64,000 nt of DNA. Source: DATGUN01 sp035301285. Lineage in GTDB: Bacteria; Bacillota; Bacilli; Bacillales; Amphibacillaceae. The DNA is taken from the NCBI GenBank assembly GCA_035301285.1, contig DATGUN010000006.1:37400-101399 (forward strand), in the 5' to 3' direction. Below are positions 52,863 to 61,645 of the stretch, piece by piece; the first letter of the stretch is position 1, and the number at the start of each line of letters is the position of its first letter. Below the pieces are notes generated by a model. That model was given only the letters and a program-made list of their open reading frames with translations. It had not been told where the DNA came from and made no database searches. Position numbers and translations under genes: made by a program.

Positions 52863-54062
52863 TCATATATTCTCCACCATGGTTGCAATTCCTTGTCCGA
52901 CGCCGACACACATCGTCGCCAAGCCATATGGTTCGTTCCGGCGTTTCATTTCATGAATAAGTGTTGTCAATATACGTGCGCCACTCGCACCAAGTGGGTG
53001 ACCGTATGCGATTGCACCACCATTGACATTCACTTTTCCATGATCCAAACCCAATTCCCGGATACAAGCAATCGATTGCGATGCAAATGCTTCATTCAGT
53101 TCGATCAGGCCGATTGAATCTATATTCACGTCGGTTCGCTTCAACAATTTCTTTGTCGCATCAATCGGGCCAATCCCCATAATGTCCGGTTTAACACCGG
53201 CAGTCGCCCCACCCACATATTTAGCGAGCGGTTTGATACCCAACTGGTCCGCCTTATCCCTGCTCATAACAATAAGTGCTGCAGCGCCGTCATTGATACC
53301 TGAAGCATTCCCAGCTGTAACAGTCCCATCAGGAAATAATGGACGGAGTGATGCCAATTTCGCAGCATCTGTCTGTGGCCGTGGGTGTTCATCCGCTGTC
53401 ACACTGACCGTCTGCTTTTTCTTATCTGTGTAGATGACCGGTATGATTTCCTCGCTGATACACCCACTACTCATGGCTTCTTTTGCCCGCATTTGACTTT
53501 CCAATGCAAACGCATCCTGTTCTTGCCTTGAAATACCATATTGACGAGCGACGTTTTCCGCTGTTTCCGGCATTGAATCCGCTCCATACCGCTTCTCGAG
53601 TTGAGGATTGGTAAATCGCCATCCGATCGTTGTATCGATTAAAGCCATATTTTGTCTTGGAAAGTCCTTTTCCGGTTTTCCCATCACAAAGGGTGCACGG
53701 GTCATGCTTTCTGTTCCCCCGACGATAAAAATATCCCCCTCGTCCGCCATGATCGCCCTGGAAGCATACATGAACGCATCAAGACTTGACCCACACAGAC
53801 GATTGATCGTTGTCCCGCCTACTTCCACAGGCAATCCGGCAAGCAAACCTGCCATACGTGCCACATTCCGATTATCCTCACCCGCTTGATTGGCATTTCC
53901 AAGTACAACATCCTCTATTTCCTCTGGCGGCAAATCAGGATGACGTTCAAGCAATGCGCGAATAAGGGTGGCCGCCAAATCATCCGGACGCACATGTTTC
54001 AACGCCCCTTTATATCTGCCGACCGGCGTACGAATGGCATCAACAATCACGACTTCTTTCAT
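52863..54062 (-). CDS. paaJ: Acetyl-CoA acyltransferase (thiolase), PaaJ-like
   Basis: A 399-residue thiolase. The nucleophile is Cys90 (NRLCGSS), and His355 lies in GHPLGASG. The second Cys385 lies in CVGVGQG, where the usual CxGGG is altered by a Val. In the phenylacetate pathway the thiolase cleaves 3-oxo-5,6-dehydrosuberyl-CoA and 3-oxoadipyl-CoA. GGTGACGT precedes the ATG. It lies between the 3-hydroxyacyl-CoA dehydrogenase and the flavoprotein genes. A generic fatty-acid thiolase is the alternative reading. Confidence 0.88.
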   Translation of the reverse strand: MKEVVIVDAIRTPVGRYKGALKHVRPDDLAATLIRALLERHPDLPPEEIEDVVLGNANQAGEDNRNVARMAGLLAGLPVEVGGTTINRLCGSSLDAFMYASRAIMADEGDIFIVGGTESMTRAPFVMGKPEKDFPRQNMALIDTTIGWRFTNPQLEKRYGADSMPETAENVARQYGISRQEQDAFALESQMRAKEAMSSGCISEEIIPVIYTDKKKQTVSVTADEHPRPQTDAAKLASLRPLFPDGTVTAGNASGINDGAAALIVMSRDKADQLGIKPLAKYVGGATAGVKPDIMGIGPIDATKKLLKRTDVNIDSIGLIELNEAFASQSIACIRELGLDHGKVNVNGGAIAYGHPLGASGARILTTLIHEMKRRNEPYGLATMCVGVGQGIATMVENI

Positions 54063-54104
54063 ACGTCACCTACCTATCTATACGATTCATATGTTCTATC
54101 ATTC

Positions 54105-54959
54105 TTATTCAGTATACTGATAGACCCCCCGACCGGTTTTCCTTCCAAGCCTGCCAGAAGCAACATATTGCTCCAAGAGCGGCGCTGGACGATATTTATC
54201 CCCAAGCCTCTCTTGCAGATAACGTAAATTATTCAAACGAGCATCCAAACCGACAAGATCGGCAAGTTCAAAGGGACCCATCGGATAATTCAGGCCAAGC
54301 TTCACCGCTTTATCAATATCACTGGCCGATGCGACACCTTCCTGAAGCATGTGAAACGCCTCATTGCCGACAAGCGCACTGATCCGGCTTGTGACAAAGC
54401 CTGGAAACTCCTGCACCTCTACCGTCTCTTTCCCCATTCTTTCCGCTGTCTGACGTATTGTTTGGATGGTTGCATCACTTGTTTCCAGACCCTTCACCAT
54501 TTCAACCAACCGCATGCGATGTACCGGGTTGAAAAAATGCATCACGGCAAAACGATCCCCTCGTTTTGTATAAGAGGCAAGCTCCGTCGGACTGATCGTG
54601 GAGGTATTCGATGCAAAAACGGTATGTGATGGTGCGGATATATCTGCATCTCCCAGCACCTGTTTCTTCAAACGCTTCGTTTCAGGTACGGCCTCGATGA
54701 ATACGTCACACGCCTTGACCGACGCTTCCAAATCGGTAGATGAGTCCAAATGTGCCAAAATATCCGCTTTTTGTTCAGGCGTCACTTTTCCGATTTCCAT
54801 CCCTTTATCCGCCGTCAGCCTCACAAAGCTCAGAGCTTGTTCAAGTTGCCGTGTAGATATATCGACAAGGGTCGTTTCAAACCCCGCCAGCGCACTTACA
54901 TAAGCAATACCACGCCCCATTACACCTGCGCCGGCAACTGTAATCTTTTGCAGCGACAT
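54105..54959 (-). CDS. paaH: 3-hydroxyacyl-CoA dehydrogenase, PaaH-like
   Basis: A 284-residue NAD-dependent dehydrogenase with the Rossmann loop VAGAGVMGRGIAY (8-20), the SNTSTISPTELA segment, and MHFFNPVHRMRLVE with the catalytic His. The C-terminal domain (PGFVTSRISALVGNEAFHML) is typical of single-function enzymes. In the pathway it oxidises 3-hydroxyadipyl-CoA to 3-oxoadipyl-CoA. GGGAG precedes the ATG. It is between paaG and the thiolase gene, as expected for one pathway. Confidence 0.9.
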   Translation of the reverse strand: MSLQKITVAGAGVMGRGIAYVSALAGFETTLVDISTRQLEQALSFVRLTADKGMEIGKVTPEQKADILAHLDSSTDLEASVKACDVFIEAVPETKRLKKQVLGDADISAPSHTVFASNTSTISPTELASYTKRGDRFAVMHFFNPVHRMRLVEMVKGLETSDATIQTIRQTAERMGKETVEVQEFPGFVTSRISALVGNEAFHMLQEGVASASDIDKAVKLGLNYPMGPFELADLVGLDARLNNLRYLQERLGDKYRPAPLLEQYVASGRLGRKTGRGVYQYTE

Positions 54960-55031
54960 GTCGACTTTACTCCCTTCCCCAAAATGTCTATCATTGATGT
55001 ATAAAAGCGCTGTTCTCAGCTTCTTATGATG

Positions 55032-55814
55032 TCATTTCCCTTTAAAAAATGGTTTCCGTTTTTCCACAAACGCTCGCACACCTTCCTTGTGATCAGCACT
55101 TTCACCAGCCACCCGCTGTGCCTCCGCTTCTTTTTCAAGCAGTCCATCCAACGGTTCGTTCATCGCGTCCATCATATAGCGTTTTATTAATGAAATGGCT
55201 GTTGTCGGGAGTGATGCAAGTTTCTCACAAAACACCTCAATCCCCGACTCCCATTCATCCATTTCCACCCATTCGGTTATCAGGCCAAGCTCCATGGCTT
55301 TTTTTCCATCGATGGGTTGACCAAGCACTGTAATCTCCAGCGCCTTGGCATAGCCAACAAGTCTCGGCAGCGTATACATCATCCCGAAATCGGGAACCAA
55401 CCCTATATTCATGAAAGCACTGACGAACGATGACTTCTTATGGGCGAGACGAAAATCACACGCCAATGCAAGACTCATCCCGGCTCCCGCAGCCACACCA
55501 TTGACAGCAGCCACAACAGGTTGGGGCACCTTTTTCAATGCTTCCATCATCGGGTGATAACGCGCGCGAAGGAGTGCAGCATAATCGGTATCATCTGTCA
55601 CACCTTGCAAGTCCTCCCCTGCACAGAACGCTTTTCCCGCCCCAGTCACGACAACACAACGTATGTCACTCGCTCCTGCCACATTTCTAAAAGCCTGTGT
55701 CAATTCAGCGGTCATTGTTTCAGTAAGTGCATTGTAAGCATCTGGCCTGTTTAGTGTAATCATCAGTATCCCGTCTCTTTTATGGAGTTGGATGGTTTGC
55801 AATGTTTCTGGCAT
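55032..55814 (-). CDS. paaG: Enoyl-CoA hydratase/isomerase, PaaG-like (ring-epoxide isomerase)
   Basis: A 260-residue crotonase. It resembles E. coli PaaG in its active-site strand: GAGMSLALACDFRLA, and NIGLVPDFGM, where Asp occupies the PaaG catalytic position (LIPDCGG in E. coli). The end is SADHKEGVRAFVEKRKPFFKGK. PaaG isomerises ring-1,2-epoxyphenylacetyl-CoA to an oxepin. AAGGGGG precedes the ATG. It follows paaF with a 4-base gap. Confidence 0.9.
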   Translation of the reverse strand: MPETLQTIQLHKRDGILMITLNRPDAYNALTETMTAELTQAFRNVAGASDIRCVVVTGAGKAFCAGEDLQGVTDDTDYAALLRARYHPMMEALKKVPQPVVAAVNGVAAGAGMSLALACDFRLAHKKSSFVSAFMNIGLVPDFGMMYTLPRLVGYAKALEITVLGQPIDGKKAMELGLITEWVEMDEWESGIEVFCEKLASLPTTAISLIKRYMMDAMNEPLDGLLEKEAEAQRVAGESADHKEGVRAFVEKRKPFFKGK

Positions 55815-55818
55815 TTTT

Positions 55819-56592
55819 TCATTCCCCCTTGAATCGTGGTGTCCGTTTTTCTATGAAAGCTTGCATCCCTTCTGACTGATCATCTGTCGCAAATGTCAGA
55901 TAGAAGTTTTTCCGCTCCAGCTTCATCCCTTCCATAAGTGGGAGATCCTCGGCATGATTGACCACCTCTTTAATCAACCGGACTGGAATTGGCGCCTGCT
56001 CGGCAAGTTTCCCAGCCACATTCATTGTTTCCTCATCGAGAATCGCTTCATCGAAAATCTGGTTGACGATACCAGCCGACGCCGCATCGGTTGCACTTAA
56101 CCGTTTCCCGAACCAAATCATTTCCATCGCCTTCCGTCTGCCGATCGCTTTTGTAAGCAACTGTGTTCCACCTGCCCCTGGCATAACACCAAGTGTCACT
56201 TCAGGAAAACCGAACACAGCGTTTTCCGCAGCGATTAACATATCGCAATGAAGGGCAAGCTCAAATCCACCCCCTAACGCAAACCCGTGGACCGAAGCAA
56301 TCACAGGTTTATGGATGCGCGTTATCCGGTCCCAATCCGCAAACGGATCATCCAGTTCCAAAGACTTCGGCGTTGCATCACGCAACTCCCGAACATCAGC
56401 CCCTGCCGCAAAAGCCGGACCAGACCCATTTATGACAATGACACGGACCCGATGGTCGCTGTTGAATGCTTCCATTTGTTCAACCACTTCTCTTACCGTT
56501 TCACGATCGAGTGCATTATGGACACGTGGCCTGTTTAATGTGATGATTCCCACCCGATCCGTCACATTCACCTGGATATTGGTATCACCCAT
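55819..56592 (-). CDS. paaF: Enoyl-CoA hydratase, PaaF-like
   Basis: A 257-residue crotonase with a conventional hydratase site: GFPEVTLGVMPGAGGTQLL and the oxyanion-hole GFALGGGFELALHCD. In the pathway it hydrates 2,3-dehydroadipyl-CoA. The frame extends to a TTG at 56607, but the ATG at 56592 has GAGG six bases upstream and overlaps the stop of the EthD-type gene, an efficient coupling. Assignment to PaaF over a general enoyl-CoA hydratase rests on gene context. Confidence 0.88.
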   Translation of the reverse strand: MGDTNIQVNVTDRVGIITLNRPRVHNALDRETVREVVEQMEAFNSDHRVRVIVINGSGPAFAAGADVRELRDATPKSLELDDPFADWDRITRIHKPVIASVHGFALGGGFELALHCDMLIAAENAVFGFPEVTLGVMPGAGGTQLLTKAIGRRKAMEMIWFGKRLSATDAASAGIVNQIFDEAILDEETMNVAGKLAEQAPIPVRLIKEVVNHAEDLPLMEGMKLERKNFYLTFATDDQSEGMQAFIEKRTPRFKGE

Positions 56593-56890
56593 CGACTTCC
56601 TCGCCAATCATCAACGTAACAATATCACCCGCAAATTGCATGACATCCTTGCCGGATGCTTTTCCTTCATCGGTTTGCATCGCTTTCTGCAATGACTCCA
56701 AATCATCATAAACCATTTCACACAAAAGATAATACGGGCTTTTCCCCGCAGGCGACCCAATGATTTTGGTTACTTTCATATCCCTGAGCCCGGGAATCTT
56801 TTTCGTGATGGGGGTATGTGTGTTGAAATAATGCGCGTCAAATTTCTCCTTATCTTCCGGTTGCTCATATAATGCAATCACCTTTGCCAT
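56585..56890 (-). CDS. EthD family reductase-like protein
   Basis: A 101-residue ferredoxin-like (dimeric alpha-beta barrel) protein of the EthD type. It has AKVIALYEQPEDKEKFDAHYF, THTPITKKIPGLRDM and YYLLCEMVYDDLESL. Members are common beside aromatic or ether degradation genes, but their chemistry is poorly known. An in-frame TTG precedes the ATG at 56890, which has GGGAG at nine bases. It lies between paaD and paaF, and overlaps paaF by 8 bases. Confidence 0.85.
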   Translation of the reverse strand: MAKVIALYEQPEDKEKFDAHYFNTHTPITKKIPGLRDMKVTKIIGSPAGKSPYYLLCEMVYDDLESLQKAMQTDEGKASGKDVMQFAGDIVTLMIGEEVDG

Positions 56891-57005
56891 GTTTATCAAC
56901 TCCCTGTTTAAATTTCAGTACTCTCTTTATAAACGCTACGGGATAACGCCATACACAAACGCCTGGCATCTTCTCAGAGTGTGATATACAACTCCGGATA
57001 CAGCG

Positions 57006-57500
57006 TCATGCATTGGCAGGATCTTTGATGACCGGCTTCATCGCTTCAAATGGATTTTTGCAGCTGGAACAATAAAGGATGCTTCGACATGCCGTCGGGC
57101 CGAATACATTATCCATGGAGGTATATTCCGAACTGCAATAGGGGCATGGAACGGCCCACATTTCTCCCGGGATGTAATTTTCCGGAGGCGGTGCGACGCC
57201 ATGCTTCTTTAACTGCTCCTTCCCTTTTTCCGTAATGGCATCTGTCGACCATTGATGGCGGAAAGTGAATTCGACCTGGCAGCCATCAACCCATGGGATC
57301 CTTTCAACGGCTGCTTTAACATCACGTTCGATAAAATCAAGCGCCGGACAGCCAACAAAAGTAGGGACCATCGTGACAGAGACGAGACGTTGGATGACCA
57401 TGATTTCGTGCACCATTCCAAGGTCATAGACACTGACTGATGGCAACTCCGGATCATCAACCGTTTGTAACACCGCACGTATTTCTTCTTCCTTCCACAT
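57006..57500 (-). CDS. paaD: Phenylacetyl-CoA epoxidase assembly subunit PaaD
   Basis: A 164-residue protein. The N-terminal DUF59/MIP18-like domain (DDPELPSVSVYDLGMVHEI, GCPALDFIE) is followed by a C-terminal cysteine-rich zinc-ribbon-like part (PYCSSEY, CRSILYCSSC). It is thought to help mature the diiron or iron-sulfur sites of the epoxidase. GGGGAGA precedes the ATG. It lies directly after paaC, in the usual paaABC-D order, but no paaE reductase gene follows. Confidence 0.93.
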   Translation of the reverse strand: MWKEEEIRAVLQTVDDPELPSVSVYDLGMVHEIMVIQRLVSVTMVPTFVGCPALDFIERDVKAAVERIPWVDGCQVEFTFRHQWSTDAITEKGKEQLKKHGVAPPPENYIPGEMWAVPCPYCSSEYTSMDNVFGPTACRSILYCSSCKNPFEAMKPVIKDPANA

Positions 57501-57552
57501 GTTGTCTCCCCTTTATTGTGACATTTCTCCATTACCTCCATAAGCTAGCTGT

Positions 57553-58368
57553 CTACCAGACCGCTTCCCTGTCACTGTTATACACTTCAGCCATTGTTTC
57601 AAGGGCATGATGGAGATCAGTCGTATGTTCACGATGTCTGCCATGTCCTTCAACACTTCCCAATGGTGCAGTCGGGATGCGAATCAATGTGTCTGCCACT
57701 TCTTGCATCCAGTCAATATTGATAGATTCTTCTCCCGTCACAAGATTGAACCCCTCCATAAGTTCGACCTGTTCACCAAGTGAAAGAACGTCTTTGAACA
57801 TCGTCCATGCCTCTTCCACACGTTCCTGTATCCGCCTTTTTCCTTCATCGGTTGAATGTTGCAGCTGCTTTATCCACATTTTCCAATGAGCCAAGTGATA
57901 GGTTTGCTCCATCTGCACTTTTTTTGCCACATCTACCAACGGTCTATAGGAACTATTCGCAACCGACTTCAATTTGGCTTTTTTAAATGCTTCATAAAAA
58001 TAATTTCGGACAACGGCAAGCGCCCAATCATAATAAGGCTCCTCCCAGTATTCCCCGTCCCCGTTCCGTTTTTCCATATAGATGGCATTACATCTCTCAT
58101 TGGCCGGGCGGGCATGGGCAAGCAAGTCACCATCTCCCTCCCCCAAATCATCAAGCAGCTGATAATACATCGCCGCATGCCCCATCGTGTTTTGGGTGAT
58201 GGAAGAAAACGCAAGATCGGCTTCGATATGAGGTGCCAACCCAAGCCACTCCGAACCACGGAACGACATGAGCAAATCATCATCGGCTAATTGATAGAGA
58301 AGTTCTACAAGTGCTTGATAATAGGATGGATCTTGTTTTGCTTCTTGAGGTGATTCCACATGCTTCAC
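57553..58368 (-). CDS. paaC: Phenylacetyl-CoA epoxidase structural subunit PaaC
   Basis: A 271-residue ferritin-like subunit that scaffolds the PaaA catalytic subunit. Landmarks are DDLLMSFRGSEWLGLAPHIE near the start and QMEQTYHLAHWKMW in the middle. An ATG at 58389 is in frame inside paaB. The GTG at 58368 overlaps the paaB stop as GTGA and has AGAGGTG upstream, so I prefer it. It is the third gene of the operon. The family lacks its own complete diiron site. Confidence 0.92.
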   Translation of the reverse strand: MKHVESPQEAKQDPSYYQALVELLYQLADDDLLMSFRGSEWLGLAPHIEADLAFSSITQNTMGHAAMYYQLLDDLGEGDGDLLAHARPANERCNAIYMEKRNGDGEYWEEPYYDWALAVVRNYFYEAFKKAKLKSVANSSYRPLVDVAKKVQMEQTYHLAHWKMWIKQLQHSTDEGKRRIQERVEEAWTMFKDVLSLGEQVELMEGFNLVTGEESINIDWMQEVADTLIRIPTAPLGSVEGHGRHREHTTDLHHALETMAEVYNSDREAVW

Positions 58369-58724
58369 TGTTTCTTCACCTCTTTCCATGACATGATCTC
58401 TTTCTCATCAAGCATCCCCTGTTCTTTTTCCTGCCATTTTTTCCTTAGATAGCCGTACCCTTTTGTTGTCCTGTATTGTTTATTGTCAAGGCGGTTGGTC
58501 CATGCATGTCGTTCTTCCGGTGTCAACTTGTTGACCGCTTTACGGGGCACAACCCATATGTCAATCACATCTTGCCGCCGCATAAAGTTTTCCTGCGCAA
58601 GCATGAGGGCCATTTCATCATTTGGCGCAAGCAAGCTGAATTGATGCTGCATGGGCGATTTATGATTTCGTTTGCTGAACACTTCATACTCCTGATAAAA
58701 GTGTGCTTCATTTTCGGCGGACAC
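58365..58724 (-). CDS. paaB: Phenylacetyl-CoA epoxidase subunit PaaB
   Basis: A 119-residue subunit that bridges epoxidase subcomplexes. It has the family opening YEVFSKRNHKSPMQHQFSL and PNDEMALMLAQENFMRRQDVIDIWVV. The start is GTG, with GGGGGAGG five bases upstream. An ATG just before is out of frame. It sits between paaA and paaC, overlapping paaC by 4 bases. Confidence 0.93.
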   Translation of the reverse strand: MSAENEAHFYQEYEVFSKRNHKSPMQHQFSLLAPNDEMALMLAQENFMRRQDVIDIWVVPRKAVNKLTPEERHAWTNRLDNKQYRTTKGYGYLRKKWQEKEQGMLDEKEIMSWKEVKKQ

Positions 58725-58750
58725 ATCATCCTCCCCCTTCTTATCGAGAA

Positions 58751-59737
58751 TCAGGCATTTTGCGGGATCAATGCTTGGCGGACCCAGCGATTATTCTCAT
58801 AGGCAATGCTTCTGAGCCTGAGACGCGCTTGTGATTTCGGTCCTTTGTTTTTGATGATCTGCTTGAATTCCCCCCAGTCAGGCTGCTGATAAATCCAGCG
58901 CTCCTGATTTTCATCATAGTGTACCGTATCATCCGGCACTGTCAGACCAAGCGAGAAAACACGGGGCAGGTATTTATCCAGAAAGGCTTGACGTAACGCT
59001 TCGTTGGAACTTTTCCGAATACGGTATTTGATCATGATGTCTTGTTTTGAGGATCCTGTCGTCTCAGCCGATGCAGGTCCGAAAAACATCAGCAGCGATG
59101 GCCACCAGCGATCAAGGGATTCTTGTAACATGTCACGCTGTGCATCAGTCCCTTCCGCAAGCGCCATGATAATCGACTCCCCGTGCTGGGCATGGAACAC
59201 TTCTTCCTGGCAGATGCGTTTCAATGCACGTTGATACGGCCCGTAAGATGCATCGAGCATATTTGTTTGGGAAATAATCGCCGCCCCGTCAACAAGCCAG
59301 CCGACCATCCCGGCATCCGCCCATGTTTTCGTCGGCATATGGAAGACATTATGAAATTTCAAGCGTCCCGCCAATAAGTCTTCCATCAAATCCTCACGCG
59401 TTTTCCCGTATGGACGCATCAAATCTTCCGTTACACGGAGCAGGAGCTGGCCATGGCCCATTTCATCCTGCACCTTTGCCATGATGCCCAGTTTTCGTTT
59501 GAGCGACGGCGCTTTCGGTGTCCATTCCTTCTCTGGAAGCGCTCCCATAATTTCGCTCATGCCATGCATCGAAATCAGTTTTATGAGTGCTTGCCTGTAA
59601 TCATCGGGCATCCAGTCATCCGCCTCGATTTTATCGCCTCTTTCAATCCGCTCCATGAAATGGGCATATCTTTCTGGATCATTGCCTGCCACATCACCAT
59701 CAGCAACGGAATCCGTACCTTCCACGTAATTGTACAC
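58751..59737 (-). CDS. paaA: Phenylacetyl-CoA epoxidase catalytic subunit PaaA
   Basis: A 328-residue diiron oxygenase subunit that epoxidises the ring of phenylacetyl-CoA. Two Glu-x-x-His units are visible: QDEMGHGQ and CQEEVFHAQHG. Each is preceded by a long helix with candidate Glu ligands. An in-frame ATG at 59752 overlaps the ribosome binding site GGAGGTGGAGG. The GTG at 59737 (MYNYVEGTDS) is better spaced, so I use it. It is the first gene of the operon, behind a strong promoter and divergent from paaX. Confidence 0.94.
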   Translation of the reverse strand: MYNYVEGTDSVADGDVAGNDPERYAHFMERIERGDKIEADDWMPDDYRQALIKLISMHGMSEIMGALPEKEWTPKAPSLKRKLGIMAKVQDEMGHGQLLLRVTEDLMRPYGKTREDLMEDLLAGRLKFHNVFHMPTKTWADAGMVGWLVDGAAIISQTNMLDASYGPYQRALKRICQEEVFHAQHGESIIMALAEGTDAQRDMLQESLDRWWPSLLMFFGPASAETTGSSKQDIMIKYRIRKSSNEALRQAFLDKYLPRVFSLGLTVPDDTVHYDENQERWIYQQPDWGEFKQIIKNKGPKSQARLRLRSIAYENNRWVRQALIPQNA

Positions 59738-59766
59738 ACCCTCCACCTCCATTACGTTTATTTAAC

Positions 59767-59798
59767 GCCATTATAACAATACGTCATATGAATGGCAA
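59767..59798 (-). promoter_or_regulatory. Promoter of the paa operon with overlapping operator-like repeat
   Basis: On the minus strand TTGCCA (59798-59793) and a perfect TATAAT (59775-59770) are separated by exactly 17 bases. An inverted repeat GCCATT (59767-59772) and AATGGC (59791-59796) covers both elements, with an 18-base spacer. A repressor such as PaaX bound there would block RNA polymerase. Confidence 0.7.
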
Positions 59799-59907
59799 TG
59801 AGAATTTTGGAATAATTAACATTTTTAACTGACCGTGATTTTAAACCATTAATCACAAACTCGTTAAAAAAGATCCCCCCACGTAGAATGAATATTACCC
59901 CATTTTA

Positions 59908-59937
59908 TTGTACACTGATTATTATAGAACCTATTAT
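59908..59937 (+). promoter_or_regulatory. Probable paaX promoter
   Basis: TTGTAC and TATTAT are 18 bases apart, about 24 bases upstream of the paaX start. Both elements are imperfect. Confidence 0.4.
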
Positions 59938-59960
59938 CATATACTAGGGAAGCGATCATA

Positions 59961-60791
59961 ATGAAAAAGCCATTTCAAACACGTGCGATGATTTTTACAT
60001 TATATGGTGACTACATCCGGCATTATGGAAATGTCATCTGGATTGGGAGTTTAATCCGTCTTTTGGAAGCGTTCGGACATAATGAACAATCTGTTCGAGC
60101 GGCTATTTCGCGCATGGCAAAACAAGGGTGGATAACGTCCACAAAGAGAGGTAATAAAAGCTTTTACTCATTGACTGAACCCGGACGAGCCCGAATGGAA
60201 GAAGCATCGAAACGCATTTATAAATCGAGTGCACCGGACTGGGATGGGAAGTGGCGTATTCTTGTTTATACCATTCCAGAGAAAAAAAGGCGGGTACGTG
60301 ATGAACTCAGGAAAGAACTCACATGGAGTGGATTCGGTCCTTTAACCAATAGTTGTTGGGTAACGCCGAATCCATTGGAAAAAGAGGTAAGCCGATTAAT
60401 CGCTAAATATGGCATTCACTCGTATGTTTCCTTTTTCCAAGCGGACTATGCTGGAATGAATGACCAAAAGCAAATGGTGGATAAATGTTGGGATTTAACA
60501 GAAATCACAAATCAATATCAAAAATTTGTGGATGTTTATCGCAAAAAGTATATGCTTGCCAAGAACAAGCTCGATACTGGAAAAATGAGTGACAGTGAAG
60601 CGTTTGTTCAATCGGCGACGCTTGTTCACCAGTATCGAAAATTTTTGTTTATCGATCCGAATCTACCAAAGGAATTATTGCCGGATGTATGGCTTGGCGA
60701 TACTGCCGCAAGTGTATTTGCCGATTACTACCAACTGCTCACTGGGCCTGCAACACGTTTTTTTGAATCGGTATTTGAATCTGGAGATTGA
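59961..60791 (+). CDS. paaX: Phenylacetate pathway repressor PaaX
   Basis: A 276-residue regulator with an N-terminal winged helix (IWIGSLIRLLEAFGHNEQSVRAAISRMAKQG) and the PaaX central domain (WDGKWRILVYTIPEKKRRVRDELR, LTWSGFGPLTNSCWV). A helical C-terminal part has FLFIDPNLPKELLPDVWLG. In well-studied relatives phenylacetyl-CoA relieves repression. It is divergent from the paa operon with 223 bases between, the usual arrangement. Length is close to the family norm, slightly shorter than E. coli PaaX. Confidence 0.93.
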   Translation: MKKPFQTRAMIFTLYGDYIRHYGNVIWIGSLIRLLEAFGHNEQSVRAAISRMAKQGWITSTKRGNKSFYSLTEPGRARMEEASKRIYKSSAPDWDGKWRILVYTIPEKKRRVRDELRKELTWSGFGPLTNSCWVTPNPLEKEVSRLIAKYGIHSYVSFFQADYAGMNDQKQMVDKCWDLTEITNQYQKFVDVYRKKYMLAKNKLDTGKMSDSEAFVQSATLVHQYRKFLFIDPNLPKELLPDVWLGDTAASVFADYYQLLTGPATRFFESVFESGD

Positions 60792-60800
60792 GCCGGTATG

Positions 60801-60852
60801 AAAAAGGGCTGTTATATTTCTCCGTCCCGATGAAACGGGCCATAACAACCCT
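60801..60852. terminator. Terminator between paaX and the ABC permease
   Basis: AGGGCTGTTAT near 60805 pairs with ATAACAACCCT (60842-60852), with an inner CCGT/ACGG stem. The A-run at 60801-60805 becomes a T-run on the minus strand, so it best serves the leftward ABC permease gene. Confidence 0.75.
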
Positions 60853-60861
60853 ATCACCTGA

Positions 60862-61644
60862 TTATATTTTTATGGGTACCCGCTTCGTGAGGATACGGAT
60901 AAGCATAATCGATACCAGAACGATAATCAAAACAGAAGGTAAAGCCATATTTTCCGGAACATTCTCCAATACTTTCAGATTCTGTAATAACGGAATATCA
61001 AGCACCAAACGAATCATAGAGTCCTTGAGCAGAATGAGCGCCAGACCAGTTGCACTAAAGATAAGTCCCCCGATGACTCCCAACCGATAAAATGCCGCTC
61101 CGATCATCCAACCAATAATATAAAATACAAAAATATGCAAACTGAATAATGCAAGCGACAGGACAAGGTTTGATCCTGGATCAATAAATGGTGTCAGAAT
61201 AATCGACTGGATAACTTCCCCGATAACATTACCATCAATTTCAGTTGTCACTTCTTCCACTGCTGTCTCCAGCGTTTTGTCACGCAATACTATAGAAGTA
61301 ACATTGTTTACGATTAATTTTTCAAAAAAACTGATAATATAAACCAGAATTGGAATGGCAATGGATAAACCAATGCTTGCAAGAACATTTCCGACGAAAT
61401 AATTTTTGCGGGTAATCCCATTCCCCACATAATATGGCAAAAAATTTATCGCAATGATCCCGATGACCAACATAAAAATATTGGCTGAGATATAGCCACC
61501 ACTATAATACGAATCTACATGATTGAAGAATAGGAGCCTTGCGATATTGATAAACAAGAAAATTCCGAGAGCCCAAAATGTCCATGTTAATTGAAGATAG
61601 AATAAATCCGAACCTACTTTTGTATACGATACTGGCTTCTGCAT
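60862..61644 (-). CDS. ABC-2 type permease of a YtrA-linked transporter
   Basis: A 260-residue protein with about six membrane helices. It has segments such as YYVGNGITRKNYFVGNVLAS and FYIIGWMIGAAFYRLGVIGG, as in small ABC-2 permeases. AAAGGAGGAAGG precedes the ATG, one base after the stop of the ATPase gene. The transporter exports an unknown substrate. YtrA-type systems are often induced by cell-wall-active agents. It is the last gene of the gntR-ATPase-permease operon. Confidence 0.85.
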   Translation of the reverse strand: MQKPVSYTKVGSDLFYLQLTWTFWALGIFLFINIARLLFFNHVDSYYSGGYISANIFMLVIGIIAINFLPYYVGNGITRKNYFVGNVLASIGLSIAIPILVYIISFFEKLIVNNVTSIVLRDKTLETAVEEVTTEIDGNVIGEVIQSIILTPFIDPGSNLVLSLALFSLHIFVFYIIGWMIGAAFYRLGVIGGLIFSATGLALILLKDSMIRLVLDIPLLQNLKVLENVPENMALPSVLIIVLVSIMLIRILTKRVPIKI

Positions 61645-61645
61645 A

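Noticed and set aside
52202..52960. A 252-codon open frame antisense to the flavoprotein and thiolase genes
   Set aside because: It is fully overlapped by genes with strong family motifs on the other strand, and its composition is low-complexity Ser/Ala/Pro, typical of an antisense shadow.
59803..59817. CodY-like sequence upstream of the paa promoter
   Set aside because: Only 11 of 15 positions match and the central CWG is lost, so it is not distinguishable from AT-rich background.
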